Positions 55,405 through 63,618 of a stretch of DNA of 64,000 bases are shown here, piece by piece (within the stretch, counting starts at the first letter, position 1; each line of letters begins with the position of its first letter). A program made the translations under genes and the position numbers. Under the pieces are notes generated by a model that searched no databases, was not told the DNA's origin, and was given only the letters and a program-made list of their open reading frames with translations. Where the stretch lies: assembly GCF_001458775.1 (NCBI RefSeq), contig NZ_CZPZ01000010.1, positions 1 through 64,000 on the forward strand, read 5' to 3'. The DNA comes from Candidatus Nitrospira nitrificans (lineage in GTDB: Bacteria; Nitrospirota; Nitrospiria; Nitrospirales; Nitrospiraceae).

Positions 55405-55423
55405 GTACATCGAGATTATGTAC
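55405..55423. promoter_or_regulatory. inverted repeat upstream of the cupin gene
   Basis: GTACAT and ATGTAC flank a 7-nt spacer. The position, just before the start codon and ribosome binding site of the cupin gene, fits a repressor site. The protein that binds it is unknown. Confidence 0.35.
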
Positions 55424-55513
55424 GCCCCTTCAGAAACGGCTCTGAAAAGGCCGGACAAAGGGAGCGTCAGATTCCGGCACACTACCTCAGACAACAGCGT
55501 GATCAGCTAAACA

Positions 55514-56044
55514 TCACCTCTTCCGATGGAGATGCTCACCAGGGCGGGCCTGGGGCCGCTCGAACCAGGCATTGACCTCGTTCAGAAACTCCTTCGGCGC
55601 CTTCCGCTCGACTTGCTGAGCCAAGTCTGCAAGCGTATACGCATCGAGTGTTTGTCGCATGCGGCGCTCCGCCTCTTGCATCACTGCGTGAATACTACAG
55701 ACGCCCTTCTTTGCCCACGCCGGAGGTGAGGCGTCGAACAAGGCGCAGTTCAGGCGAACTTCCGTACATTTGAAGAGCGCCTTGCTGCCCTCCAGGGCCG
55801 CGACCGCATCCCAAACCGTGATCTCTTCCGGTGGACGTGCCAGCATGTACCCGCCGCCTGCCCCTTCGCTGGCCGTAACCAGGCCACCCCTTTTCATTTT
55901 AGTGAACAGTTTGGCGACAAAAGTTGGTGAGATGCCTTGCAACTTCGCCAGGTCCGCGACGTTCGCTTTCACCGAGCCTGACCGGCCGACGAGAAAAAGG
56001 AGGCAGTGCAGCCCATATTCAACCCTGGAAGCGTAAAGCGCCAT
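55514..56044 (-). CDS. Rrf2 family transcriptional regulator with three-Cys cluster site
   Basis: This 176-aa regulator has the Rrf2 winged-helix start MALYASRVEYGLHCLLFLVG and the wing GAGGGYMLARPPEEITVWDA. Cys93, Cys100 and Cys116 (LFKCTEVRLNC and GVCSIHAVM) could ligate an iron-sulfur cluster, with wider spacing than in IscR or NsrR. The start codon forms the end of a perfect 12-bp inverted repeat, and no ribosome binding site precedes it, so the mRNA may be leaderless and autoregulated. The neighbours are a cupin, an SDR protein and a divergent YggX-like protein. Confidence 0.92.
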   Translation of the reverse strand: MALYASRVEYGLHCLLFLVGRSGSVKANVADLAKLQGISPTFVAKLFTKMKRGGLVTASEGAGGGYMLARPPEEITVWDAVAALEGSKALFKCTEVRLNCALFDASPPAWAKKGVCSIHAVMQEAERRMRQTLDAYTLADLAQQVERKAPKEFLNEVNAWFERPQARPGEHLHRKR

Positions 56045-56074
56045 ATAACTAAGACCAACTATGTCTTAGTTATA
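56044..56074. promoter_or_regulatory. perfect inverted repeat at the Rrf2 gene start, probable operator
   Basis: TATAACTAAGAC and GTCTTAGTTATA are perfect complements around a 7-nt spacer. The left arm begins at the first base of the Rrf2 start codon. The ACTAAGAC arms recall AT-rich dyads bound by Rrf2 proteins. Bound protein here would block the regulator's own transcription, so autoregulation is likely. Confidence 0.65.
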
Positions 56075-56296
56075 CAGATGCAGATGGACCAGATCAAGCA
56101 GGAAAAGGCTGCATAATAAGTATCAATCTTTTCCATGTTGATTGAGAAAAAGAAGCGCGTGCGAGCCTGATCTTTTCTTCACTGGAACTTCTCTGATAAG
56201 ATGCTGCTCAAATATGTAATATGAAAATTTGAAAGTTGAATCGCTTTCAGCATTTGATCGTTTAACTTGACGCAACAGCAAAAGGAGCTGATGGAC

Positions 56297-56578
56297 ATGG
56301 CAGAGGTTTTTTGTGTGACATGCGGTCAGTCCGGTGAAGCTATCACAGCCCCTCTGTTTCTTGGTAAGCTTGAGTCTGAAGTAAAAAGCAAAGTCTGCAC
56401 AAGCTGCTGGAAGAAGTGGGAAGGCATGCGGGTGATGGTCATCAATGAATATCAAGTCAATCTCGGCGATGAGAGCGGCCGTGAACTGGTTCGTAAACAG
56501 ATGAAAGCTTTCCTGAAACTGGGAGAACAGGTCGATTCGTCAAAGGTTGCCGAGAACTATCGCCCGCCGACCAGCTGA
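56297..56578 (+). CDS. YggX-like Fe(II)-trafficking / oxidative damage protection protein
   Basis: From the ATG at 56297, spaced 9 nt from AGGAG, the protein is 93 aa. The C-terminal two thirds (LGKLESEVKSKVCTSC, then WKKWEGMRVMVINEYQVNL and VRKQMKAFL) align well with YggX, which protects iron-sulfur proteins. Unlike canonical YggX, it has two CxxC pairs: Cys6/Cys9 and Cys34/Cys37, enough for a four-Cys metal site. Starts at 56267 (TTG) and 56291 are less well spaced. It is divergent from the Rrf2 gene. Confidence 0.8.
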   Translation: MAEVFCVTCGQSGEAITAPLFLGKLESEVKSKVCTSCWKKWEGMRVMVINEYQVNLGDESGRELVRKQMKAFLKLGEQVDSSKVAENYRPPTS

Positions 56579-56649
56579 TTTCAGTAGCCCTTACGGAAGA
56601 AGTTTTAGCAGTGCGCGTCAAGTTTTCCCTTGCATTGTCGCTGGGTTCG

Positions 56650-56679
56650 TTGACATCGAGAATCCGAAAATGCTAGGGT
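56650..56679 (+). promoter_or_regulatory. probable sigma-70 promoter for the DUF151 genes
   Basis: TTGACA at 56650-56655, an 18-bp spacer, then TAGGGT at 56674-56679. It lies about 55 bp ahead of the first bifunctional-nuclease gene. The -35 is perfect and the -10 is weak. Confidence 0.5.
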
Positions 56680-56734
56680 GTCGCGTTTTGCCGTGCACGC
56701 ATAAATAATGCGAGGGAGAGGGTATCGTCCATAG

Positions 56735-57190
56735 ATGATCACGCAGATGCAGGTCAAGGGGCTCATGTTTGACCCCTACAACAATGCGTATATCGTCATT
56801 CTCCGAGACGAGGATCAATCGGAAATGCTTCCGATCTGGGTCGGAAAATCGGAAGCCAGTTCGATCAGTCTGGCGATTGAGAACGTCGCCCCTCCCCGCC
56901 CTATGACTCATGATTTTATGAAAGCCTACTTGGATGCGTTCAATGCCAAGGTCATTAGTGTGGTGATTACAGACCTCAATGAACATACCTACTTTGCCAA
57001 AGTTCACTTGACCTACGCAGACTCGGAGTATACCGTCGATTCACGTCCAAGTGACGCCATCGCCCTTGCGCTTCGGACCCAAGCTCCGATTTTTGCGAGT
57101 GAGTCCGTGATTCGGAAGCAGAGCTCGGAAGAACTCGATCAGTGGCTGGAAAACCTGAAGCCCGAAGACTTCGGAAAGCTGGACTCCTGA
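56735..57190 (+). CDS. bifunctional nuclease family protein (DUF151), copy 1
   Basis: This 151-aa protein matches the BFN/DUF151 family: YNNAYIVILRDEDQSEMLPI, WVGKSEASSISLAIENVAPP with RPMTHDF, and then YTVDSRPSDAIALALRTQAP. Plant and thermophile members have nuclease activity in vitro; the role in most bacteria is open. A second copy follows 20 bp downstream. A TTGACA promoter is visible ahead of it. Confidence 0.9.
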   Translation: MITQMQVKGLMFDPYNNAYIVILRDEDQSEMLPIWVGKSEASSISLAIENVAPPRPMTHDFMKAYLDAFNAKVISVVITDLNEHTYFAKVHLTYADSEYTVDSRPSDAIALALRTQAPIFASESVIRKQSSEELDQWLENLKPEDFGKLDS

Positions 57191-57210
57191 CATACTCTCG
57201 TGATTGTGAT

Positions 57211-57699
57211 ATGGAAGAGCACGCGCCTCAAACGACCGAACCATTGATACAACTTGAGGTCAATCGAGTCGTAGAAGACTCGACGACGGACACGAGGATC
57301 GTCGTCCTGACCCGAGCCGACGGCGCGTCAGACCTGTTCATGGTATGGGTGGGAGCATCGGAAGGTGAAGCGATCAGACGTGCCCTGGATACCTCGACGA
57401 CGCCACGACCGATGAGCCACGATCTGATCAAGAGCTTCGGCGAACACCTCGGCGTCAAGATGGAACGAGCGGTCCTCACGGATGTCAAGAGCAGCACCTA
57501 CTATGCAACCGTCTTCCTCGAAAACAAGGGAGTCGTGCGCACCATCGACTCCAGGCCGAGCGACGCGTTTGCCTTGGCGCTCCGCTGCCGCGCGCCGATT
57601 TATGTGACGCAGGACGTGTGGACGCGACGCAGTGGTCAGAATCTGGATGCGTGGCTGTCCAAACTGGAAACGAAGAATATCGGGGCCCAAGAAGTCTAA
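57211..57699 (+). CDS. bifunctional nuclease family protein (DUF151), copy 2
   Basis: From the ATG at 57211 it is 162 aa and clearly paralogous to the gene before it: LFMVWVGASEGEAIRRALDT, TPRPMSHDLIKSFGEHLG and VRTIDSRPSDAFALALRCRA. The N-terminus is longer and acidic. The ribosome binding site is weak, so it may depend on coupling to copy 1. It is 40 bp ahead of rplM. An old tandem duplication with divergence is likely. Confidence 0.88.
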   Translation: MEEHAPQTTEPLIQLEVNRVVEDSTTDTRIVVLTRADGASDLFMVWVGASEGEAIRRALDTSTTPRPMSHDLIKSFGEHLGVKMERAVLTDVKSSTYYATVFLENKGVVRTIDSRPSDAFALALRCRAPIYVTQDVWTRRSGQNLDAWLSKLETKNIGAQEV

Positions 57700-57739
57700 C
57701 TCTCAAACGACCGGCAACATTGCAACGGTGGAGAACACG

Positions 57740-58168
57740 ATGATGACGTATTTCGAAAATCCGACTCAAGTAAAAGAAACCTGGCATCTGGTGGACGCTG
57801 AGGGGAAAACCCTAGGTCGGTTGGCGGCTCGAGTCGCGAGCATCTTACGGGGGAAACATCGCCCGACCTTCACGCCGAATGTCGATATGGGTGATCATGT
57901 GGTCATCGTGAATGCGGAGAAGATTCAATTGACCGGCGACAAGATGGACACCAAACTGTACCACCGTCATACAGGGTATCCGGGAGGGTTGAAAACCGCC
58001 TCCGCCGCGCACGTGTTTCGGAAAGACCCGACGCAGCTCCTGACCAAAGCGATCAAGGGCATGCTTCCTAAGACCCCACTTGGCAATGGCATGGCGCGGA
58101 AGCTCCGCGTGTATGTCGGGTCCGATCATCCCCATCAGGCCCAACGTCCCCAATCTATTTCTCTCTAG
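57740..58168 (+). CDS. rplM: 50S ribosomal protein L13
   Basis: This 142-aa ribosomal protein has KTLGRLAARVASILRGKHRP, NVDMGDHVVIVNAEKIQLTG and the end LRVYVGSDHPHQAQRPQSI. The start is the ATG at 57740 after GGTGGAG. In most bacteria rpsI follows within a few tens of bases; here 258 bp separate them, filled by a repeat-like element. Confidence 0.98.
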   Translation: MMTYFENPTQVKETWHLVDAEGKTLGRLAARVASILRGKHRPTFTPNVDMGDHVVIVNAEKIQLTGDKMDTKLYHRHTGYPGGLKTASAAHVFRKDPTQLLTKAIKGMLPKTPLGNGMARKLRVYVGSDHPHQAQRPQSISL

Positions 58169-58393
58169 CAGGTTGCGGAAAAACTCAGTTGATGCCGACA
58201 ATTATGGCGGAAACTTTTCGTATGGTGCTAACGCAAGAATAACTTCAGGATGCCCAAACAGGCGGTCCGCAGCGAGTGAAGAGGCGAGGCATACGCTTCG
58301 GTACGTTGAGCCTCTGAGCGATGCGATCTGCCTCGCGAAGCCGCTTCGGCAATGCGGGAACGCCGACGGCGGACTTCTTCAGCATCCTGCCGG
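58169..58393. repeat. palindrome-ended repeat-like element between rplM and rpsI
   Basis: The left end AGCAGGTTGCGGAAAAACTC (from 58168) and the reverse complement of the right end, GGCAGGATGCTGAAGAAGTC, match at 15 of 20 positions, so the segment has imperfect terminal inverted repeats. The interior holds short GC-rich dyads such as GAAGCCGCTTCGGC and CGCCGACGGCGGA. There is no coding sequence. I recall close variants of the GCAGGATGCTGAAAAAGTCCGCC end as an abundant dispersed sequence in Nitrospira and related genomes. The copy number cannot be seen from one window. Confidence 0.55.
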
Positions 58394-58426
58394 AGCCATG
58401 TCCTCAAACAGAAGGAGACGAGTCGT

Positions 58427-58819
58427 ATGGCAGTGGTGACACAATACGCAACGGGACGGAGAAAGTGCGCAGTGGCCAGAGCCTGGGTCACTGGCACCGA
58501 AGGCGATATTACCGTGAACGACAAGCCGTTGGAGAAGGCGTTTCCTCGTCTCACCCTCCGGCAAATTATCCAGCTCCCGCTTGAAATGGCCGGCCTGATG
58601 GGGAAGTACTCAATCAGCGCGACCGTCTATGGCGGTGGCCCGACCGGACAAGCCGGCGCCCTCCGTCACGCCATTGCGCGAGCGCTCGTGGCGATGACTC
58701 CGGCAACCCGCGGCCCCCTGAAGAAAGAAGGATTGCTCACTCGGGATTCTCGCGTGAAGGAACGCAAGAAGTACGGACAGAAGGGCGCGCGCAAGCGGTT
58801 CCAATACTCCAAGCGCTAG
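58427..58819 (+). CDS. rpsI: 30S ribosomal protein S9
   Basis: This 130-aa ribosomal protein has QYATGRRKCAVARAWVTGT, GGGPTGQAGALRHAIARALV and the basic end SRVKERKKYGQKGARKRFQY then SKR, which contacts P-site tRNA. GAAGGAG sits 9 nt before the ATG. It is followed by a strong terminator, so it ends the rplM-rpsI unit. Confidence 0.98.
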   Translation: MAVVTQYATGRRKCAVARAWVTGTEGDITVNDKPLEKAFPRLTLRQIIQLPLEMAGLMGKYSISATVYGGGPTGQAGALRHAIARALVAMTPATRGPLKKEGLLTRDSRVKERKKYGQKGARKRFQYSKR

Positions 58820-58841
58820 GGACCGGGGCCGACGATTCGAC

Positions 58842-58872
58842 AAGGGGAAGGCTCCACGCCTTCCCCTTTTTT
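58842..58872 (+). terminator. rho-independent terminator after rpsI
   Basis: AAGGGGAAGGC and GCCTTCCCCTT form a perfect 11-bp stem with a 5-nt loop, running into TTTTTT. It begins 23 bp after the rpsI stop codon. Confidence 0.93.
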
Positions 58873-58922
58873 ATGCCATCCTTATGAGCGTGGATGGTGG
58901 TCCAAGACATCGATGGTAGCCC

Positions 58923-59975
58923 ATGAATAAAACATTTCGAATCGCCATTGCCGGAGCCAGCGGATATGCCGGTGCGGAACTTGTTCGCCTTGCGGCAGCC
59001 CATCCTTATTTCACCATCGCTGCCGTGACGTCGGAAAAGTCCGCGGGCCAGTCGGTTTCATCCGTATTTCCGAGCTTCAAGGGAATTATCGACCGTCAAT
59101 TTGAAGCCTTGGCGCCGGAAGCCCTGACGGAGCGAGCGGACGCCGTTTTTCTCGCGCTGCCCCATACAAAATCGCTGGACCCCGTTGCGGCCTGTATCAA
59201 AGCAGGCAAACCTGTCGTCGATCTTAGCGCGGATTATCGGCTGAAAGACGCCGGCACCTACGAGAAGTGGTATCACACTTCGCATAGCCATCCACATTTG
59301 CTCCGAGACGCGGTATATGGATTGCCGGAACTCCATCGAACCGCCATCACCACATCGAAACTCGTTGCTTCGCCCGGATGTTATCCCACGGCCGCAGTCC
59401 TCCAATTGGCACCCCTTTTCGCCGAAAGACTCGTGCAACCGGAGACCATTGTGATCGATGCAAAGTCCGGCGTTTCAGGAGCGGGACGGAGTCCGGCCCT
59501 GGCCTACCATTTTCCAGAAGCGCATGAATCCTTAGAGCCCTACAAAATCGGCCAACATCGCCATATTCCCGAGATTGAACAGGAACTTTCCGGACTGATG
59601 GGCACCGTCGGTTCCGTGACCGTGACATTTACGCCCCATCTTGTACCGATGAACCGGGGGATCCTGAGTACGGCATACTGTAAACTGACGCGGAACATGC
59701 AACTGCCTGACCTTCGAGCCTTATACCGAGAGCACTACAAAGGGGAACGGTTCATTCGGCTCTTCGAAGACGTGACGCCCAATCCGCGTTACATTAAGGG
59801 AACCAATTACTGCGACATCGGCGTGTACGTGGATTCACGGGCCGGCTGGGTCGTCACCGTGGCGGCGGTCGACAACCTCGTCAAGGGGGCTGCCGGTCAG
59901 GCCATTCAAGCCATGAATCTCATGCTCGGTATTCCTGAGGAAACAGGGCTGACGGCTCCCGGCAGTTACCCATAA
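58923..59975 (+). CDS. argC: N-acetyl-gamma-glutamyl-phosphate reductase
   Basis: ArgC makes N-acetylglutamate semialdehyde in arginine synthesis. The 350-aa protein has the NADP motif IAIAGASGYAGAELVRLAA, the catalytic Cys153 in VASPGCYPTAAVL, and HRHIPEIEQEL. It follows the rpsI terminator and is 56 bp ahead of argJ, giving an arg pair between ribosomal genes. Confidence 0.97.
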   Translation: MNKTFRIAIAGASGYAGAELVRLAAAHPYFTIAAVTSEKSAGQSVSSVFPSFKGIIDRQFEALAPEALTERADAVFLALPHTKSLDPVAACIKAGKPVVDLSADYRLKDAGTYEKWYHTSHSHPHLLRDAVYGLPELHRTAITTSKLVASPGCYPTAAVLQLAPLFAERLVQPETIVIDAKSGVSGAGRSPALAYHFPEAHESLEPYKIGQHRHIPEIEQELSGLMGTVGSVTVTFTPHLVPMNRGILSTAYCKLTRNMQLPDLRALYREHYKGERFIRLFEDVTPNPRYIKGTNYCDIGVYVDSRAGWVVTVAAVDNLVKGAAGQAIQAMNLMLGIPEETGLTAPGSYP

Positions 59976-60031
59976 TTGCAACCATTCAACCATCGCCGCA
60001 AGCCGCCGTCCCGTACGCTGCGCATCATCTT

Positions 60032-61237
60032 ATGAAATCAAAGACCGTGGGTATCACTGCACCGCTGGGGTTTCAAGCCGCTGGAATCCATTGTGGGATC
60101 AAGAAATCAGGCCTGCTCGATTTGGCCCTCTGCGTCTCCGACGTCAGCGGGCCGATCGCCGGAGTCTTCACAAAGAATCGTGTTGCGGCCGCACCGGTGC
60201 TCCTGGATCGGCGCCATCTTCGGTCGCGTCGCGGGCGAGCCATCATCGTCAACAGCGGAAATGCCAATGCCTGCACGGGTGAACAAGGGCTGGGGGCGGC
60301 GAAGGCAATGGCGACGGCCGTGGCACAACAGCTCTCCATTCCCACGCACCAGGTATTCGTGGGGTCGACCGGCGTGATCGGTCGTATGCTGCCGATTGAT
60401 CGCATCACCACGGCCGTCCCAACCTTGATCGCACGTCTCAGTATTTCAGGAAGTGAGCAAGCCGCACAGGCGATTTTAACCACGGACTTGAAGCCTAAAA
60501 CCGTCGCGGTACAAAGACCCATCGGCGGTCGCGTCGTCACCATCGGCGGCATGGCCAAGGGTTCCGGCATGATCCATCCGAATATGGCCACTATGCTGGC
60601 CTATTTAACGACGGATGCAGCGATCGCCCCGGCTGCCCTCCAGCAGGCATTGAGAGCGGCAACCAATCAATCCTTCAACTGCATGACGGTGGATGGCGAT
60701 ACCAGCACGAACGACACAGTTCTCTGTCTGGCGAATGGCCTGGCCAAAAACCGACCGATTCAACAAGATACCAAGCCCTATCGCGACTTCGAGCGACTCT
60801 TGACTGATGCCGCGCAGGAATTGGCTCTCATGATCTGTCGCGACGGAGAAGGGGTCACCAAGGTCGTCACGATTCGAGTGCAGGGAGCCAGCACGACGGC
60901 GGCGGCAAAACGAGTCGCAGACACCATTGCGACATCAAATCTGGTCAAGACCGCGTTGTTTGGGGAGGATGCCAATTGGGGAAGGGTCATGGCTGCCATC
61001 GGACGATCGGGCGTTGCGATCGATCCTGACAAAGTGACGGTGCGATTCGATGACATCGTCATGGTACAACGCGGGATAGGAATGGGACTGGAAGCGGAGC
61101 AGAAGATCGCGCAGGTCTTCAAACGGAAGGAGTTTACGATCACCGTCCAGCTTGGGCAGGGGCGCGCCCATGCCCACATGTGGACAACAGACCTCTCGTA
61201 TGACTATGTCCGTATTAATGCAAGTTATCGATCTTAG
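60032..61237 (+). CDS. argJ: bifunctional glutamate N-acetyltransferase / amino-acid acetyltransferase
   Basis: ArgJ recycles the acetyl group from N-acetylornithine to glutamate. The 401-aa precursor has NSGNANACTGEQG and the self-cleavage site GMIHPNMATMLAY, where Thr187 becomes the N-terminal nucleophile of the beta chain. The end DLSYDYVRINASYRS is standard. Having ArgJ means the organism can use the cyclic arginine pathway. Confidence 0.97.
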   Translation: MKSKTVGITAPLGFQAAGIHCGIKKSGLLDLALCVSDVSGPIAGVFTKNRVAAAPVLLDRRHLRSRRGRAIIVNSGNANACTGEQGLGAAKAMATAVAQQLSIPTHQVFVGSTGVIGRMLPIDRITTAVPTLIARLSISGSEQAAQAILTTDLKPKTVAVQRPIGGRVVTIGGMAKGSGMIHPNMATMLAYLTTDAAIAPAALQQALRAATNQSFNCMTVDGDTSTNDTVLCLANGLAKNRPIQQDTKPYRDFERLLTDAAQELALMICRDGEGVTKVVTIRVQGASTTAAAKRVADTIATSNLVKTALFGEDANWGRVMAAIGRSGVAIDPDKVTVRFDDIVMVQRGIGMGLEAEQKIAQVFKRKEFTITVQLGQGRAHAHMWTTDLSYDYVRINASYRS

Positions 61238-61381
61238 CGCAAAGGTAGCTTGAAACCTCCGCAGGACTATGGTAGCGTCCCCGGTCTGGGTCAGATAGGG
61301 GGTTGGGTTTGGCATACAGCGAGAACCGCCCCATTCAATAAAATAACCATCAGCGTCGATACGCTGCGCGGCTTGAGATTA

Positions 61382-61414
61382 AGGGAAGCGATTCCCTCGC
61401 CCCATGTTTGGGCG
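61382..61414 (+). promoter_or_regulatory. twin hairpins in the rpsB leader
   Basis: AGGGAA-GCGA-TTCCCT (61382-61397) is a 6-bp stem closed by a GNRA-type tetraloop. It is directly followed by CGCCC-N7-GGGCG (61398-61414). Both lie 30-62 bp ahead of the rpsB ATG, in a 206-bp leader. The layout suits an autogenous ribosomal-protein S2 binding site, though this is inference. Confidence 0.5.
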
Positions 61415-61443
61415 CTCTGCAAGCTTTGAAGGGAGGTGAAGGC

Positions 61444-62217
61444 ATGGGAGTAGTGGCGATTAAGGAGTTGTTAGAAGCAGGCGTTCATTTCGGGCACCAG
61501 ACCAACCGCTGGAATCCCAAGATGAAGAAGTTTCTATTCGGCGAACGCAGCGGCATCTATATCATCGATCTTCAACAAACCCTCTCGCGGATGGAGCAGA
61601 CCTATGCCTTCGTCCGAGACCTTGTGGCAGCGGGAGAGTCCGTCTTGTTCGTCGGCACGAAGCGGCAAGCTGCGGAAATCCTCGAAGAAGAAGCCAAGCG
61701 GGCCAACATGTATTTCATCAACCAGCGTTGGCTGGGTGGGATGTTGACCAACTTCCAGACCATTCGACGAAGCATCGATAAGATGAAGAAGATGGAGACG
61801 ACGCTCCTCAACCCCAGCGAACATGGTCTCAAAAAGAAAGAAATCCTTCTCATGCAGAAGGATATCGCGAAACTCCAAAAATATCTGTCCGGCATTAAGA
61901 ACATGCGCAGCCTTCCGGGAGCCGTCTTTGTCCTGGACACGAGGATCGAGAAAATCGCCGTGCAGGAAGCGAAGCGGCTCGACATTCCGGTCATCGCTAT
62001 TTTGGACAGCAACTGCGACCCGGACGACATCACCTATCCGATTCCTGGAAACGACGACGCGATTCGCTCGATCAAGCTGATTACATCCAAAATTGCCGAT
62101 GCCTGTATCGAGGGCGCGCATGTGAAAGCCCAGCGCGAAGAAGCGGAGTTTCAGGCCGCTCCCGTCGGCGGCGACAGGAAGCCCGGCATGCGTGTTCAAA
62201 ATGTTCCCGTGTCGTAA
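61444..62217 (+). CDS. rpsB: 30S ribosomal protein S2
   Basis: This 257-aa ribosomal protein has the start [20 protein letters not shown], the core [20 protein letters not shown] and [15 protein letters not shown], and the end [20 protein letters not shown]. The ATG at 61444 follows GGGAGGTGAAGGC. It starts the rpsB-tsf-pyrH-frr unit, common to many bacteria. Confidence 0.98.
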   Translation: MGVVAIKELLEAGVHFGHQTNRWNPKMKKFLFGERSGIYIIDLQQTLSRMEQTYAFVRDLVAAGESVLFVGTKRQAAEILEEEAKRANMYFINQRWLGGMLTNFQTIRRSIDKMKKMETTLLNPSEHGLKKKEILLMQKDIAKLQKYLSGIKNMRSLPGAVFVLDTRIEKIAVQEAKRLDIPVIAILDSNCDPDDITYPIPGNDDAIRSIKLITSKIADACIEGAHVKAQREEAEFQAAPVGGDRKPGMRVQNVPVS

Positions 62218-62279
62218 ATTAACCCGATTGATCCATCAACGGCTCATCCTCAGCGACAGAGCGAAGGAATAACGAAATC

Positions 62280-62876
62280 ATGGCAGGATCCAGTCAGCTC
62301 GTGAAAGAGCTTCGTGAAAAAACAGGCGCCGGTATTCTGGATTGTCAGAAGGCCCTCAATGAGAACGGGAATGACGTCGAAAAATCCATCGATTATCTGC
62401 GGCAAAAAGGACTCGCGGCGGCGGCCAAGAAAGCGGGGCGGGAAACCAACCAAGGGCTGGTCCATGCCTATATTCATATGGGCGGCAAGATCGGCGTCTT
62501 GATCGAGGTGAATTGCGAAACCGATTTCGTCGCACGGAATGAAGAATTCAAAGCGTTCGTCAACGACCTTGCGCTTCAGGTCGCGGCCGCAAAGCCGTCA
62601 TTCGTGAAGCGCGAAGATGTTCCGGCTGAGCTGGCCGAGAAAGAGAAAACGATCTACGAAGGGCAGGCCAAGGAAATGGGCAAGCCTCCCGCCGCATGGC
62701 CGAAGATCGTCGAAGGCAAGCTTGAAAAGTTCTACCAGGAAAATTGCCTGTTGGAACAATCATTCATCAAAGATCCGGCCGTCACCATCAAGGATCTCCT
62801 CGCTCAGAAAATTTCCAAGATCGGCGAAAATATGAACGTCCGCCGGTTCACCCGCTATCAATTAGGCGAAGCATGA
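62280..62876 (+). CDS. tsf: translation elongation factor Ts
   Basis: EF-Ts recharges EF-Tu with GTP. The 198-aa protein has the UBA-like start [20 protein letters not shown] and the core [20 protein letters not shown]. It is the short form, lacking the second core repeat of the 280-aa E. coli type, as in Thermus. Its TGA overlaps the pyrH ATG. GAAGGA precedes the start. Confidence 0.97.
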   Translation: MAGSSQLVKELREKTGAGILDCQKALNENGNDVEKSIDYLRQKGLAAAAKKAGRETNQGLVHAYIHMGGKIGVLIEVNCETDFVARNEEFKAFVNDLALQVAAAKPSFVKREDVPAELAEKEKTIYEGQAKEMGKPPAAWPKIVEGKLEKFYQENCLLEQSFIKDPAVTIKDLLAQKISKIGENMNVRRFTRYQLGEA

Positions 62877-63598
62877 GCTCTGCCAAATACCACCGTCTCC
62901 TTCTGAAAGTCAGCGGGGAGATGTTGGCTGGCGAGCAGGGTTACGGCATCCAACCATCCATTCTGGAAAACCTCGCGGAAGAAATTGCCTCCGTCGTCGC
63001 CCTTGACGTTCAAGTGGCGGTCGTGATCGGCGGAGGCAATATTTTTCGTGGAATCGCGGCGAGCGCATCCGGCATGGAACGAGCCTCGGCCGATTACATG
63101 GGAATGCTGGCGACCGTGCTCAATGCGCTGGCGCTCCAGAATGCGCTGGAGCGGGTCGGAATCATCACCCGTGTTCAATCCGCCATCGAAATGCGCCAGC
63201 TCGCGGAGGGGTACATCCGACGAAGGGCAATCCGCCATCTTGAAAAGAGCCGCGTGGTCATTTTTGCCGCCGGCACGGGCAACCCCTATTTCTCGACCGA
63301 TACGGCCGCCGTCTTGCGCGCGATGGAGATCAGCGCGCAAGTGATCATGAAGGGAACGAAAGTTGACGGCATCTATGATGCCGATCCCGTGACCAATCCA
63401 TCGGCTAAAAAGTATGAGAGGATTTCATTTCTGTCCATTCTCAATCAGAAGCTCAAGGTCATGGATTCCACCGCGATCAGCCTCTGTATGGACAACAAAT
63501 TGCCTCTCGTCGTATTCAACCTGAAAGTCAAAGGCAACTTTAAACGCGTGGCATTAGGCGAGCAGCTCGGAACCCTGGTGACGAGCAGCGATCACTGA
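62873..63598 (+). CDS. pyrH: UMP kinase
   Basis: PyrH phosphorylates UMP to UDP. The 241-aa protein has the start [19 protein letters not shown], the glycine-rich [13 protein letters not shown], the region [19 protein letters not shown], and [11 protein letters not shown]. The ATG overlaps the tsf stop by ATGA, so translation is coupled. Confidence 0.98.
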   Translation: MSSAKYHRLLLKVSGEMLAGEQGYGIQPSILENLAEEIASVVALDVQVAVVIGGGNIFRGIAASASGMERASADYMGMLATVLNALALQNALERVGIITRVQSAIEMRQLAEGYIRRRAIRHLEKSRVVIFAAGTGNPYFSTDTAAVLRAMEISAQVIMKGTKVDGIYDADPVTNPSAKKYERISFLSILNQKLKVMDSTAISLCMDNKLPLVVFNLKVKGNFKRVALGEQLGTLVTSSDH

Positions 63599-63618
63599 TC
63601 CCATTACGAGGTGTCTTC

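Noticed and set aside
56044-56074. Rrf2 dyad considered as a terminator
   Set aside because: It has no T-run and overlaps a start codon, so an operator is the better reading.
57632-57739. Upstream extension of rplM
   Set aside because: It overlaps the second DUF151 gene and is not part of L13; the ATG at 57740 has a good ribosome binding site.
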